A stretch of 7,071 bases of DNA from Bacilli bacterium (GCA_022793565.1 JAAWDC010000143.1:1-7071); one strand, 5' to 3'; counted from the stretch's first letter, positions 1 through 6,825 are shown. The notes: generated from the letters alone by a model not told the origin. Translations and numbers: made by a program.

Positions 1-7
1 CCTTGAT

Positions 8-667
8 CTATATAGCACTTTTTTCTTTAATTCCATCGACTTTTTTTATTGGGTGTCTAATAACTGTTTTAAGCTTACTAACTTCACATCTCCTAGGATC
101 ACTTAAATATATCTCATGATGAAACCTTGTATCAGTAATGTCTAATTGATACCCATTCTCTTCCATATATTTATGCATAGAATCAACTGTCGCAGGCTCA
201 TTATCATAACTACCTATATGCATACATTGAACACAAATTCCTTCCTCATAAGTTAGAAATTCTACCTTTGAAAAATCTCGTTTCTTCTTTTTGGTAGCTT
301 CACTAATCGCCCACTCAAAATCCTTTTTTGATACAAAATCAGGTAAGCGAATTAAAGAAATAAATTGTAGTTCTTCTTTCCTTTGATAATCCATACCACA
401 AATTCCCTCTTGCCACCAAAACCCTTCTAATGGTGGAACAACATAGTCAAAAAAACCATCTATTTGATAAGAAGACTTATAACTCATTTTTATTGTATAG
501 GCAATATTATATAATAAATCAATTGTACTAATATACTCTCCATTTTCATCGTTTGGATTTCCCTTTCCCCTTACTGCAATATAGTTTATTTTAGGTACTA
601 CAACAATACTAGGTTTATCTTTTGGCATATAAAATTCCTTATATTCTTTTTTATAATCAAAAGCCAT
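8..667 (-). CDS. GyrI-like small-molecule-binding domain protein (COG4832 type)
   Basis: A 219-aa protein of the stand-alone GyrI-like (SOUL/GyrI fold) type. It opens with the characteristic KKEYKEFYMPKDKPSIVVVP and RGKGNPND (33-40), then LLYNIAYTIKMS (51-62), and the pocket motif PPLEGFWW at 78-85. Near the C-terminus is HHEIYLSDPRR at 183-193 with LKTVIRHPI. These are hallmark segments of the Firmicutes branch, members of which bind hydrophobic or cationic compounds, and some hydrolyse cyclopropanoid compounds. There is no DNA-binding HTH domain, so it is not an AraC/MerR regulator. It starts two bases after the ADP-ribosylglycohydrolase stop, with ribosome site GAGGAGAG inside that gene's end. 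Detoxification or ligand sequestration is a reasonable role, but the ligand is unknown. Confidence 0.9.
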   Translation of the reverse strand: MAFDYKKEYKEFYMPKDKPSIVVVPKINYIAVRGKGNPNDENGEYISTIDLLYNIAYTIKMSYKSSYQIDGFFDYVVPPLEGFWWQEGICGMDYQRKEELQFISLIRLPDFVSKKDFEWAISEATKKKKRDFSKVEFLTYEEGICVQCMHIGSYDNEPATVDSMHKYMEENGYQLDITDTRFHHEIYLSDPRRCEVSKLKTVIRHPIKKVDGIKEKSAI

Positions 668-669
668 AA

Positions 670-1443
670 TTATCTCTCCTCACACTGAACACTGTTCAAA
701 ATTTTTACAAATTCTTTTGGTATTTTTTTAGAAACTTGGGTTTTCAGGGAATCTTCAACTCCATAAAGAGATTCAGCTAAAGAACCAACAATCGCACAAT
801 TAGTATCAGTATCGCCACCCATTTGAAGTGTACGGTAAATAGCTGACTCAAAACTATCCGAGTAATAAAAAGCATATAAACAGTTAATAAGCGTTTCATA
901 ACAAGTCGTATTAAACTTTTGAAATGGAAAATATTGAACAGGAAGAGAAAGTTTTTGATAGACCTCATCTTTAGTAAATCCCATTTTAAAATAATAAATC
1001 ATAAGTGCTATACAAGTAGCTGCATCGATTGCTTCCTTTGTATTATGAGAAGGAATTGTTGCTAGTCTTGCATTTTCAACAACTTCAACCTCCGTATGAA
1101 ATAAATAGCCAATTGGGGATATTCTCATCATCGCACCATTTCCAATACTTGTCCCATTTTCAGAATTCTGACACCAACAAATCAAACTTGGAGAAAAAGA
1201 AGAAGTAAAATAAGGAGAAAAATCCGGCTTGTACTCTAAATACTCTCTAATATACTTTCGAAGATACTTATCATAGTTTTGATCATTCAATACTGCATCT
1301 AAAATAGCTATAGTTAATATCGTATCATCACTAAAAAAGGCATTCTCTTCTAATATATGCTTCATATACACTGGATGAACTGCCTTGACTTGTTCAAATT
1401 CATAAATACTTCCTGCCAAATCTCCTATAATCGCACCATACAT
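670..1443 (-). CDS. ADP-ribosylglycohydrolase family protein
   Basis: A 257-aa enzyme of the ADP-ribosylglycohydrolase (DraG/ARH) family, which removes ADP-ribose from proteins or other acceptors using a pair of Mg ions. The motifs are well kept: GAIIGDLAGSIYE (3-15), the metal-binding SDDT at 38-41 (more often TDDT), GNGAMMRISPIGY (101-113), SHN at 132-134, and the second metal site GGDTDTN at 209-215. The helical body is complete and the length is at the short end of the family. The substrate is unknown: protein ADP-ribose, ADP-ribosylated nucleic acid or a free nucleotide conjugate. Ribosome site AGGAGA is seven bases before the ATG. The stop lies two bases before the next ATG, so it is coupled to the GyrI-like gene, whereas 103 bases separate it from the CYTH gene upstream. 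No partner ADP-ribosyltransferase is visible in the window. Confidence 0.92.
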   Translation of the reverse strand: MYGAIIGDLAGSIYEFEQVKAVHPVYMKHILEENAFFSDDTILTIAILDAVLNDQNYDKYLRKYIREYLEYKPDFSPYFTSSFSPSLICWCQNSENGTSIGNGAMMRISPIGYLFHTEVEVVENARLATIPSHNTKEAIDAATCIALMIYYFKMGFTKDEVYQKLSLPVQYFPFQKFNTTCYETLINCLYAFYYSDSFESAIYRTLQMGGDTDTNCAIVGSLAESLYGVEDSLKTQVSKKIPKEFVKILNSVQCEER

Positions 1444-1546
1444 TACTACATTCTCCTATCCAGAGTACAAATATTTAAGAAAAGTGAAACCTTCCCATAT
1501 CATAAATAATTGCTCAATTTTTTAAGTACTAAACAAACAACACAAC

Positions 1547-2095
1547 TTAAATCTTATAACAATCAAAGTAATCTATTCCATAAAGCTTATGAATATCTTC
1601 TGTTCCCATTACTACCATTTTATGATTCTCAAGTTCTAAATCCTTTAACAACAACTCCACTGTATATCCTTCTTCTTGTATATGTTTAACATCAATTTCT
1701 AAAAAAGGTGGAATGGAAGGAAAACAATCAATATCAAAATCAAGTTTTCCAAGTTCAAAGGAAATTCTAGGTACTTCAACTTTACTAATCGGATCCAATC
1801 CAATATGGTGGAAAAAATCCATAGTCTCTTTTAATCTGCTTGTTTTAAATTTAATTTCTTCCTTGAGATTTAAATTGCTTTGGTTTACATGAATAGTTAC
1901 TTTGATACTTCCTTCCTCAGTAATCCGAATCAACTTGTCTTGTTGTGTCAAAAAGGAACGATCTAAAGTATCTACTACAAAAATAGTTCTTACTCCATCA
2001 TAAACCTTTTTAGCCCCCATACTCTCTAACTTTTTCACTACTGACGCAACATCAATATCTAAAACCTTAATTTCTTGCTCTTTATATTCATTCAT
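1547..2095 (-). CDS. CYTH-domain protein (triphosphate tunnel / class IV adenylate cyclase-like)
   Basis: A 182-aa protein of the CYTH superfamily, whose members bind inorganic or nucleoside triphosphates in an eight-strand tunnel and include class IV adenylate cyclases (CyaB), thiamine triphosphatases and tripolyphosphatases. The N-terminal signature ExExK is present as E6-Q-E8-I-K10. Other family positions seen are K54 and R57 (DKLIRI), K65 (SIKVTIHV), E79/E80 and K82 (LKEEIKF), R110 in KVEVPRISFEL, acidic D119/D121/D123, and FLEIDV at 131-136 in place of the common f.EIE. The length is normal for stand-alone CYTH proteins. The reaction cannot be chosen from sequence alone. Ribosome site GAGGAG lies six bases before the ATG. 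It lies between a PH-domain gene and an ADP-ribosylglycohydrolase gene. Confidence 0.88.
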   Translation of the reverse strand: MNEYKEQEIKVLDIDVASVVKKLESMGAKKVYDGVRTIFVVDTLDRSFLTQQDKLIRITEEGSIKVTIHVNQSNLNLKEEIKFKTSRLKETMDFFHHIGLDPISKVEVPRISFELGKLDFDIDCFPSIPPFLEIDVKHIQEEGYTVELLLKDLELENHKMVVMGTEDIHKLYGIDYFDCYKI

Positions 2096-2124
2096 AAATA
2101 ACTCCTCAAACTTTTATTAACAAT

Positions 2125-2523
2125 TTATACTTTATCAAAGTAAGTAATTTTTCTTTCATTTACATCATCTTCAATCGCATCCCGCAATAACTTACGTACC
2201 TTTGCAGCATCCTTTAAATGACGAAGATAAATCTTCATACCAGCTCGTTCACTGCTACTATGTGTATCTACAGTAATACTAACAGTTCCAACACCTATCA
2301 TTCTCTCTAATAATGTTTCTGTCATATCTGGATCTTTCAATGTATAAAGTTCAAATGAATTAGACCTTCTTTTAAAAAATCCTGTCATAATAATCAATTC
2401 ATCTGCTGTAATTTGATACTTTGTAAAATTCAAATGAATTAAAGTTAAAAATCGATCCCACAAACCACTTGGTACTCCTTCCCAAAGAATCTCAAAATCA
2501 ATTTCATCTATCTTTTTCCCCAT
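2125..2523 (-). CDS. Bacterial PH-domain protein (YdbS/bPH2-like), soluble
   Basis: A 132-aa protein with a single bacterial pleckstrin-homology-like domain at about residues 34-117. The pattern is FTKYQITADELIIMTGFFKRR (beta strands 1-3 with a basic turn), then FELYTLKDPDMTETLLERMIGVGTVSITV, then an IYLRHL strand and a closing helix KDAAKVRKLLRDAIEDD. This is the usual order in bPH2/YdbS proteins, where 'l.R.lG.Gti.i' is the core signature. Unlike YdbS and YdbT it has no transmembrane segments, so it is probably cytosolic or acts as an adaptor. It is the first gene of the second transcription unit, with a TATAAT upstream and a ribosome site GAGGG. The downstream CYTH gene follows after 29 bases. 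Ligand and partner are unknown. Confidence 0.8.
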   Translation of the reverse strand: MGKKIDEIDFEILWEGVPSGLWDRFLTLIHLNFTKYQITADELIIMTGFFKRRSNSFELYTLKDPDMTETLLERMIGVGTVSITVDTHSSSERAGMKIYLRHLKDAAKVRKLLRDAIEDDVNERKITYFDKV

Positions 2524-2546
2524 CTTCTTCCCTCTTTCTTAACCAT

Positions 2547-2575
2547 ATTATACCTTTTTTCCAAAAGAAAGAAAA
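2547..2575 (-). promoter_or_regulatory. Candidate sigma-A-type promoter for the PH-domain unit
   Basis: The minus strand has a perfect -10 TATAAT at 2547-2552, placed after the upstream terminator and 23 bases before the PH-domain gene ATG. At a 17-base spacing the -35 position reads TTTTCT, matching consensus at three of six bases, so it is weak. No extended -10 TG is present. The expected transcript start is near 2540, giving a very short leader that contains the ribosome site AGAGGG. Confidence 0.55.
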
Positions 2576-2586
2576 GCACTCCAAAG

Positions 2587-2610
2587 AAAAAAGTCTACTC
2601 TAGACTTTTT
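2587..2610 (-). terminator. Intrinsic terminator ending the zinc-ribbon/SPFH/ABC unit
   Basis: The minus strand reads AAAAAGTCTA, loop GAG, TAGACTTTTT, giving a perfect 10-bp stem with a 3-base loop, and the T-run extends to six. It begins directly after the TAG stop of the 72-aa gene (2611-2613). The stem is AT-rich, with two G-C pairs, but the symmetry and T-tract are convincing. The plus strand also ends in five T, so weak two-way action is possible. Confidence 0.8.
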
Positions 2611-2829
2611 CTATGATACAGCTATTTGAAATAAAACCTCTTGTACTAATGTCTGATCCAAAATACGTTCAATCTCAGTATCACTTATAATTTGACAAAC
2701 AATAAGTTGAAAATCATCCAATTTACTCGCAAGAACGAAATAAGAATGTCCTTTCAAATGAACCTTTTTCATAATTAAATACTCTTGAGACTCGAATAAC
2801 AGAGTATCTCCCTCTTCTAACATACTCAT
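2611..2829 (-). CDS. Small uncharacterised protein, last cistron of the ABC operon
   Basis: A 72-aa protein not recognised as a named family. It begins MSMLEEGDTLLFESQEYLIMKK and is rich in alternating hydrophobic residues, so it is probably a small beta-barrel or beta-sheet protein. The layout 'GDTLLFESQEYLI...HSYFVLASK...QLIVCQI' resembles short Firmicutes proteins with an expression or ligand-like beta fold (loosely DUF1292-like), but this is only a pattern impression. There is no signal peptide or membrane helix. It starts three bases after the permease stop with ribosome site AAGGAA six bases before the ATG, so it is very likely coupled to the transporter. A second ATG two codons on (2821-2823) is possible. 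Its stop is followed without any gap by a terminator, which supports it as a genuine final cistron. Function unknown. Confidence 0.75.
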   Translation of the reverse strand: MSMLEEGDTLLFESQEYLIMKKVHLKGHSYFVLASKLDDFQLIVCQIISDTEIERILDQTLVQEVLFQIAVS

Positions 2830-2832
2830 ATT

Positions 2833-4146
2833 CTATTCCTTTACCCTAGCTGCTTTCCAAAGTCTCTTCCACATTTTATCTGTAGAATAATTTAAGATTC
2901 CTACTTTATATATCTTAAGACCATACTTAGTCATAAAGTAAATCAAAAGAATCAAAAGTAGAATAGAAATCCCAACATCAATTACTCCAATTTGTCCAAT
3001 AACTAATAAAGCTGGTGTAAGTAAACAAGATAAAAGTGGTACATAAGAAAGTACCCGAATAAAAATAGATCCATCAAACATTCCGGCCATAATTGACAAA
3101 TAATATCCAAGCAAACAAATCATCATAATTGGTGTTTGAATTTGCTGAAAATCTTCCATATTAACTGTCATAGATGCTAAAATACCAGCAATTAATGAAT
3201 ATGCAATAAAAGATAATATCATAAGAATCAAAGTAGCAGGAATAATTACTGGGAGACGATTCATAATCCCACTTTGACTCAAACTATCCCAAATACTAGA
3301 AATTTGTCCTGTAAAATCACTAGAAGATCCAACATTACTAGACATTTTAATTAAAATCCCAATTCCAGAATATAAGAATAATAAAATTCCTTGAATTAAA
3401 ACAAACGCATTAGAAGCCAAAACTTTAGAAAAGAAATGTGTTTTAGGACTGACATTAGAAATAATAATTTCCATACTCCGTGTCGACTTTTCCTCATTAA
3501 TTTCAGTTCCAATCATTTGAACTAAAAAGACTACTAACATAAAAAATGGTAGGATCAACGTTGGAAAAACAGTTCCCATAATTAAAGACATAGCTTCATC
3601 TTCACTTTTAGCATCATCATCCAAAATGATTCGATCAATAGAAATATTAGACATAATTTTCTCTAATTCCTCTGGCGCAATATCTGCATCCCTCATCGCT
3701 ATCTGCGTTTTAGAAGTATTTAAAGCTTGAATAATCGTCTGATAAGAAAGAGTATCTATTTTCTGATTCGAAATAACTGCAGCTTTTAAATAATGAGCAC
3801 TATCTCTTTCTAAAACAACTCCAATCTTATCACTTTCCTTCAAATCTTCCTTTAACTCATCCAAACTTTGTGAAGAAACATTTACTATAATTTTTCGTTC
3901 CAATCCAAAACTTTCTTCTGCGAGTGCAAGAGAAGGACGAAAAACATCTTCTGAGTTCCCAGTTTTATCTAAAAGAACAATCTGAATATCTGATGAGAAA
4001 TCTCCTCCAAAAAAATGAATAATACTATCCAGATTTAAAAGACCAATAATTACAACTGCCAATAATAAATTTGCCAAAGCAAACCATTTCGTCTTAATTT
4101 TCTTATTTAAACTTTGCTTTGCTAAAAACCAAAACTTACTTGTCAT
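2833..4146 (-). CDS. NatB-like ABC-2 type permease
   Basis: A 437-aa membrane protein (from the ATG at 4146; the in-frame GTG at 4155 would add three residues) that forms the transmembrane half of an ABC-2 exporter. A short basic N-terminus leads into membrane segment 1 (about 22-40). A large extracellular domain follows (about 45-188), with an acidic part near 153-185. Further segments lie near 190-213, 244-267, 299-325, 338-356, 366-385 and 388-406. The cytosolic loop after segment 2 carries the family hallmark EINEEKSTRSMEIIISNVSP (215-234), the coupling-loop region of NatB/YhaP-type permeases. The basic tail is KMWKRLWKAARVKE. The start overlaps the ATPase gene by 11 bases, so the two are made together. 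Exported substrate unknown: Na+, a drug, a peptide or a lipid-linked compound are all possible for this family. Confidence 0.9.
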   Translation of the reverse strand: MTSKFWFLAKQSLNKKIKTKWFALANLLLAVVIIGLLNLDSIIHFFGGDFSSDIQIVLLDKTGNSEDVFRPSLALAEESFGLERKIIVNVSSQSLDELKEDLKESDKIGVVLERDSAHYLKAAVISNQKIDTLSYQTIIQALNTSKTQIAMRDADIAPEELEKIMSNISIDRIILDDDAKSEDEAMSLIMGTVFPTLILPFFMLVVFLVQMIGTEINEEKSTRSMEIIISNVSPKTHFFSKVLASNAFVLIQGILLFLYSGIGILIKMSSNVGSSSDFTGQISSIWDSLSQSGIMNRLPVIIPATLILMILSFIAYSLIAGILASMTVNMEDFQQIQTPIMMICLLGYYLSIMAGMFDGSIFIRVLSYVPLLSCLLTPALLVIGQIGVIDVGISILLLILLIYFMTKYGLKIYKVGILNYSTDKMWKRLWKAARVKE

Positions 4147-5032
4147 AACTCTCACCTACTTTCTCAATAAAAATTTCATTGAGACTTGCTTCTTCTACTA
4201 CAAATTTTCGAATCTTACTCTTAGAAACTGCTTGAAAAACAGAATCTACTACCTCATCACTTTCAATTTTTACTTGATACTCTTCTGCATTCGAAATAAC
4301 ATCAACAACTCCAGAAACTTTCTTAATTTTCTCAACCGAAATATCTCCTTGAATAAATATATTCTTCTTCCGATATTCTTTTTTAATATCTTTCAAATAC
4401 CCACCTAAGACAACTTGTCCATGAACCAAAATCACCAACTTTTCACAAAAAAGTTCAATATGCTCCATTTGATGAGAAGAGAAAATAATGGAACACCCTC
4501 TCTCCTTCATTTCAAGAATAGCCTCTTGAAACATTTTTACATTAATAGGATCAAGTCCTGAAAAAGGCTCGTCCAAGATTAACAACTCTGGAGTATTAAT
4601 CACCCCTGCAATAAATTGGATTTTCTGTTGATTTCCCTTAGACAATTCTTTAATTTTCCGATTCTTATATTCCGTAATTCCAAACTTTTCTAACCAAGTA
4701 TCTAATCGTTTCAAAATTTCCTCTTCTGGCATACCTTTCAAGATACCATAATAAACGATTTGATCCTTGACAGTTAACTTAGTAAGTAAACTACGCTCTT
4801 CCGTTACAAAGCCAATTCGATCAGTAACACTATAATCAATTTTCTTACCATCTAAAGTCACTGTACCACTATTAGCTTCAAGTAAACCCATAATAATTCG
4901 AAATGTTGTAGTCTTTCCAGCACCATTTTCACCCAAAAGTCCAAAAATCTCACCTTTTTCCACCTTAAAAGACAATTGATCTACTGCCAAATGATTGCCA
5001 TATGACTTTGATATTTTCTTAACCTCTAACAT
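4136..5032 (-). CDS. NatA-like ABC transporter ATP-binding protein
   Basis: A 298-aa ABC ATPase that would power the adjacent ABC-2 permease from the cytosolic face of the membrane. Walker A is GENGAGKT at 34-41. The Q-loop region reads GFVTEERSL (74-82), with Glu where most ABC proteins have Gln; this matches the PEER form typical of NatA/YhaQ-type ATPases. The ABC signature is LSKGNQQK at 130-137, Walker B with D-loop is LLILDEPFSGLDP at 150-162, and the switch histidine is H187 in SSHQME. Residues from about 215 form the C-terminal regulatory part of this class. NatA/NatB of B. subtilis exports Na+; close relatives export drugs or peptides, so the substrate here is unknown. The ribosome site AAGGGAG lies six bases before the ATG. 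The gene end overlaps the permease start, which indicates translational coupling. Confidence 0.95.
   Translation of the reverse strand: MLEVKKISKSYGNHLAVDQLSFKVEKGEIFGLLGENGAGKTTTFRIIMGLLEANSGTVTLDGKKIDYSVTDRIGFVTEERSLLTKLTVKDQIVYYGILKGMPEEEILKRLDTWLEKFGITEYKNRKIKELSKGNQQKIQFIAGVINTPELLILDEPFSGLDPINVKMFQEAILEMKERGCSIIFSSHQMEHIELFCEKLVILVHGQVVLGGYLKDIKKEYRKKNIFIQGDISVEKIKKVSGVVDVISNAEEYQVKIESDEVVDSVFQAVSKSKIRKFVVEEASLNEIFIEKVGESYDK
4151..4157 (-). promoter_or_regulatory. Ribosome binding site that decides the permease start
   Basis: The minus strand reads AGGTGAG four bases before an ATG at 4144-4146, inside the end of the ATPase gene. An in-frame GTG at 4153-4155, three codons earlier, lies inside this Shine-Dalgarno sequence and has no site of its own at the right distance. 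The ATG is therefore preferred. Confidence 0.75.
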
Positions 5033-5059
5033 ATATTTCTCCCTTCAATATATAAAGCG

Positions 5060-5081
5060 AAAAAGATACCTATAGGTATCT
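5060..5081 (-). terminator. Internal terminator or attenuator hairpin between lipoprotein and ABC ATPase genes
   Basis: The minus strand reads AGATACC, loop TATA, GGTATCT, then a run of five T. GATACCTATAGGTATC (5065-5080) is a perfect 16-base palindrome, and one more A-T pair (5064/5081) gives a 7-bp stem. The stem begins within the lipoprotein TAG stop codon. The form fits a weak intrinsic terminator. No convincing separate promoter lies in the short space before the ATPase gene, so partial read-through is the simplest reading. Confidence 0.65.
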
Positions 5082-5643
5082 AATCACAAACAGCTCCTGT
5101 ACTACGATACAAAGTCTTCATATCTGAAACTCTAATTTTTCCATCTCTAATAAGAGTTGCATTATTGGAATCGATTTCAATCATTTTATCTGTATCAACC
5201 TTAGAATAATCAATGTCTACAATACTAGTTAGAATACCATCCTTAACGACAATACTATAATTATAGTGTTCTAAATCTTTATAACTACTATACCCTTCTT
5301 CAACTTTTTGCTTATATAAATTTAAATACGCTTCATTTTCTGACATTAATTTTTCAACCGTATGTATCTTTTCTACATAAAGTCCACGATAAGTAACTTC
5401 ATAACTAAGATCCGCTGTAACACCAGTAGTAACTGCTCCAGATCTTTTGCATTTCATAACTTCAACTTTATCGGTATCTTGTTTATTATCTTCAACAGGA
5501 TCCTTCTCTACTTCTGAATCCTTTTTAATGCTCTCCCTTTTTTCAGAATCAGTATCTAGTTTTTTATCATTTTTATCTGAACAACCTGTAAATACAAGTA
5601 CTCCAATCAATAATACAACAGATAATTTAATTAATCTTTTCAA
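5080..5643 (-). CDS. Surface lipoprotein, DUF1307/YehR-like
   Basis: A 187-aa predicted lipoprotein. The signal peptide is clear: MKRLIK, then a hydrophobic stretch (residues 7-18) and a lipobox FTGC with the acylated cysteine at position 21. Phe at -3 is less common than Leu but acceptable. Residues 22-62 are a strongly charged Lys/Asp/Glu spacer that probably extends from the membrane. The folded domain (63-187) has the pattern LSYEVTYRGLYVEK, a helix with an acidic/Tyr-rich SYKDLEHY segment, then VDIDYSKVDTDKM, resembling DUF1307 proteins such as E. coli YehR and Listeria homologues, whose function is unknown. Two further cysteines, C65 in MKCKRSG and C186 next to the C-terminus, could form a disulfide. 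The start codon is TTG. It lies between the SPFH gene and the ABC transporter genes; a role as sensor or partner of either is inference. The stop codon runs into a terminator-like hairpin. Confidence 0.85.
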   Translation of the reverse strand: MKRLIKLSVVLLIGVLVFTGCSDKNDKKLDTDSEKRESIKKDSEVEKDPVEDNKQDTDKVEVMKCKRSGAVTTGVTADLSYEVTYRGLYVEKIHTVEKLMSENEAYLNLYKQKVEEGYSSYKDLEHYNYSIVVKDGILTSIVDIDYSKVDTDKMIEIDSNNATLIRDGKIRVSDMKTLYRSTGAVCD

Positions 5644-5648
5644 TTTCT

Positions 5649-5656
5649 CTCACCTT
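5649..5656 (-). promoter_or_regulatory. Ribosome binding site that sets a TTG start for the lipoprotein
   Basis: The minus strand reads AAGGTGAG five bases before TTG at 5641-5643. An in-frame TGA lies inside this site, so translation cannot begin further upstream. The next in-frame ATG is codon 63, past the signal peptide. The site therefore decides the TTG start. Confidence 0.8.
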
Positions 5657-5658
5657 TC

Positions 5659-6807
5659 TTATCCTACTTTTGTACCACAATTACTACAGAAATTTCCATC
5701 TACTGGATTTCCACAATTTGTACAAAACTTTACTTTACCCATACTTGCAGATGACTCTACATTAGTATTAGAAGATGGCTGTTGTTGATATGGATCAACT
5801 GCAGGAATTTCCTGTGAACGGTTTTGATTCATAAATGGAGCTTGTGCCGCTCCACCAACCATTCCTCCACTTGCCATATTCATCATTCCAAGCCCCATAA
5901 ATCCTTGAGAAGCCCCATTTGCATTATTAGCTGCATCCTGTACTGCACTCGCATAAGCACCAACCATAGTACCTTGTTGCATCATAGAATTAGAAGACAA
6001 CTCGTAATTATCAATCTTCTTACTAGAATCTTCATCCAATGATACACTTTCTACAACAAATCCACGTAACTGCAATCCTCTTTCACGAATTGGTGTATCG
6101 AATACTTTTTCATCCATTGTCCTTTTAATTTCATCAGTACGACTAGGAAGCTCTAATACTGGTACTTTATGTTCTGCTGTACCAAGTTCATTTAAAACGT
6201 TTTGGAATGATCCAATAACTTCTGCACGCATTTGATCTGTAATTTGATCTACGCGATACTCATCTCCAGCACCAGCTACATTCTGCATAAATACAACAGG
6301 GTCTCCAACTGAGAATGTATAAGTTCCATAACACCGAACTTCTACACGCATTGGCGCATAAGTTCCTGTCATTTGATTAGGAATTGGATGAGACCAATCT
6401 TGAAAAACAATAGGTGTTGCTGTCCCAAATTTATTTCCTAAAATCTCAGTTGTATTAAAATAATATACTGCTTGCCCCTTTGCAGGTGTACCATTATATT
6501 TAAATCTTTGCCACATTTCCTTAAACACTGCACCAAACTGTCCACCAAAAAATGATGGAGAACTGGATTGATCAAATTCATAAACACCTGACTCTGCTGT
6601 TGCATCTAATATAGCACCAGAATCCATAATAACAGCCATTTGCCCTGGTGCAACAATTACACGACTTCCTTTAGAAATTTGTCCAGTAGGAGTAGTTACC
6701 TTCTTCATAAGAAGAGAATTTCCCATATCTTCACATTGAATTAGGTCTTGCCATTGATCATGCAAAGTACCCCCTACAGACTGAACCATTGATTTAATTA
6801 AACCCAT
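5659..6807 (-). CDS. SPFH-domain protein, YdjI/'virion core protein'-like, with C-terminal zinc ribbon
   Basis: A 382-aa protein of the bacterial SPFH (stomatin/prohibitin/flotillin/HflK-C) superfamily, the group often named 'virion core protein' or YdjI. The N-terminal region (residues 18-80) has the family pattern DLIQCED, then ISKGSRVIVAPGQMAVI and a DSG-ILDATAESGVYEF turn. The SPFH body runs to about residue 260. There is no N-terminal membrane helix, so membrane attachment would be peripheral or through partners. Residues 275-355 form a Met/Gly/Ala/Gln/Asn-rich flexible linker. A C-terminal ribbon follows, with CTNC at 362-365 and CSNC at 374-377. In B. subtilis, YdjI links PspA to the membrane with help from YdjG and YdjH; a comparable scaffold role here is inference. 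It follows a zinc-ribbon gene by 18 bases and precedes a lipoprotein gene by 15 bases, which fits an envelope-associated operon. Confidence 0.9.
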   Translation of the reverse strand: MGLIKSMVQSVGGTLHDQWQDLIQCEDMGNSLLMKKVTTPTGQISKGSRVIVAPGQMAVIMDSGAILDATAESGVYEFDQSSSPSFFGGQFGAVFKEMWQRFKYNGTPAKGQAVYYFNTTEILGNKFGTATPIVFQDWSHPIPNQMTGTYAPMRVEVRCYGTYTFSVGDPVVFMQNVAGAGDEYRVDQITDQMRAEVIGSFQNVLNELGTAEHKVPVLELPSRTDEIKRTMDEKVFDTPIRERGLQLRGFVVESVSLDEDSSKKIDNYELSSNSMMQQGTMVGAYASAVQDAANNANGASQGFMGLGMMNMASGGMVGGAAQAPFMNQNRSQEIPAVDPYQQQPSSNTNVESSASMGKVKFCTNCGNPVDGNFCSNCGTKVG

Positions 6808-6816
6808 TTTTATATA

Positions 6817-6822
6817 CCTCCT
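6817..6822 (-). promoter_or_regulatory. Consensus ribosome binding site of the SPFH gene
   Basis: The minus strand reads AGGAGG, a perfect Shine-Dalgarno core, nine bases before the ATG at 6805-6807. It lies in the 18-base gap after the zinc-ribbon gene and fixes the SPFH start. It is the closest match to consensus in the window and suggests strong translation. Confidence 0.85.
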
Positions 6823-6825
6823 ATA

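Noticed and set aside
689..701. Short palindrome TGAACACTGTTCA
   Set aside because: It lies inside the 3' coding end of the ADP-ribosylglycohydrolase gene with 6-base arms and no T-tract; chance symmetry is enough to explain it.
777..968. A 63-aa open frame on the minus strand inside the ADP-ribosylglycohydrolase gene
   Set aside because: It overlaps a gene with intact catalytic motifs in another frame and shows only hydrophobic low-complexity sequence; no ribosome site was recognised.
1444..1546. The 103-base gap between the CYTH and ADP-ribosylglycohydrolase genes as a terminator/promoter region
   Set aside because: The TTTAGTACTTAAA symmetry is imperfect and is followed by A rather than T on the transcribed strand, and no -35/-10 pair with good spacing was found. 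Only the ribosome site AGGAGA at its end is supported.
5447..5788. A 113-aa open frame on the plus strand
   Set aside because: It is antisense to the lipoprotein and SPFH genes, is Ser/Leu/Phe-rich as expected from the complement of Lys/Glu/Asp codons, and has no family signature.
5824..6042. A 72-aa open frame on the plus strand
   Set aside because: It is antisense to the Met/Gly/Ala-rich linker of the SPFH gene; the His/Ser/Ile-rich translation looks like a complement artefact.
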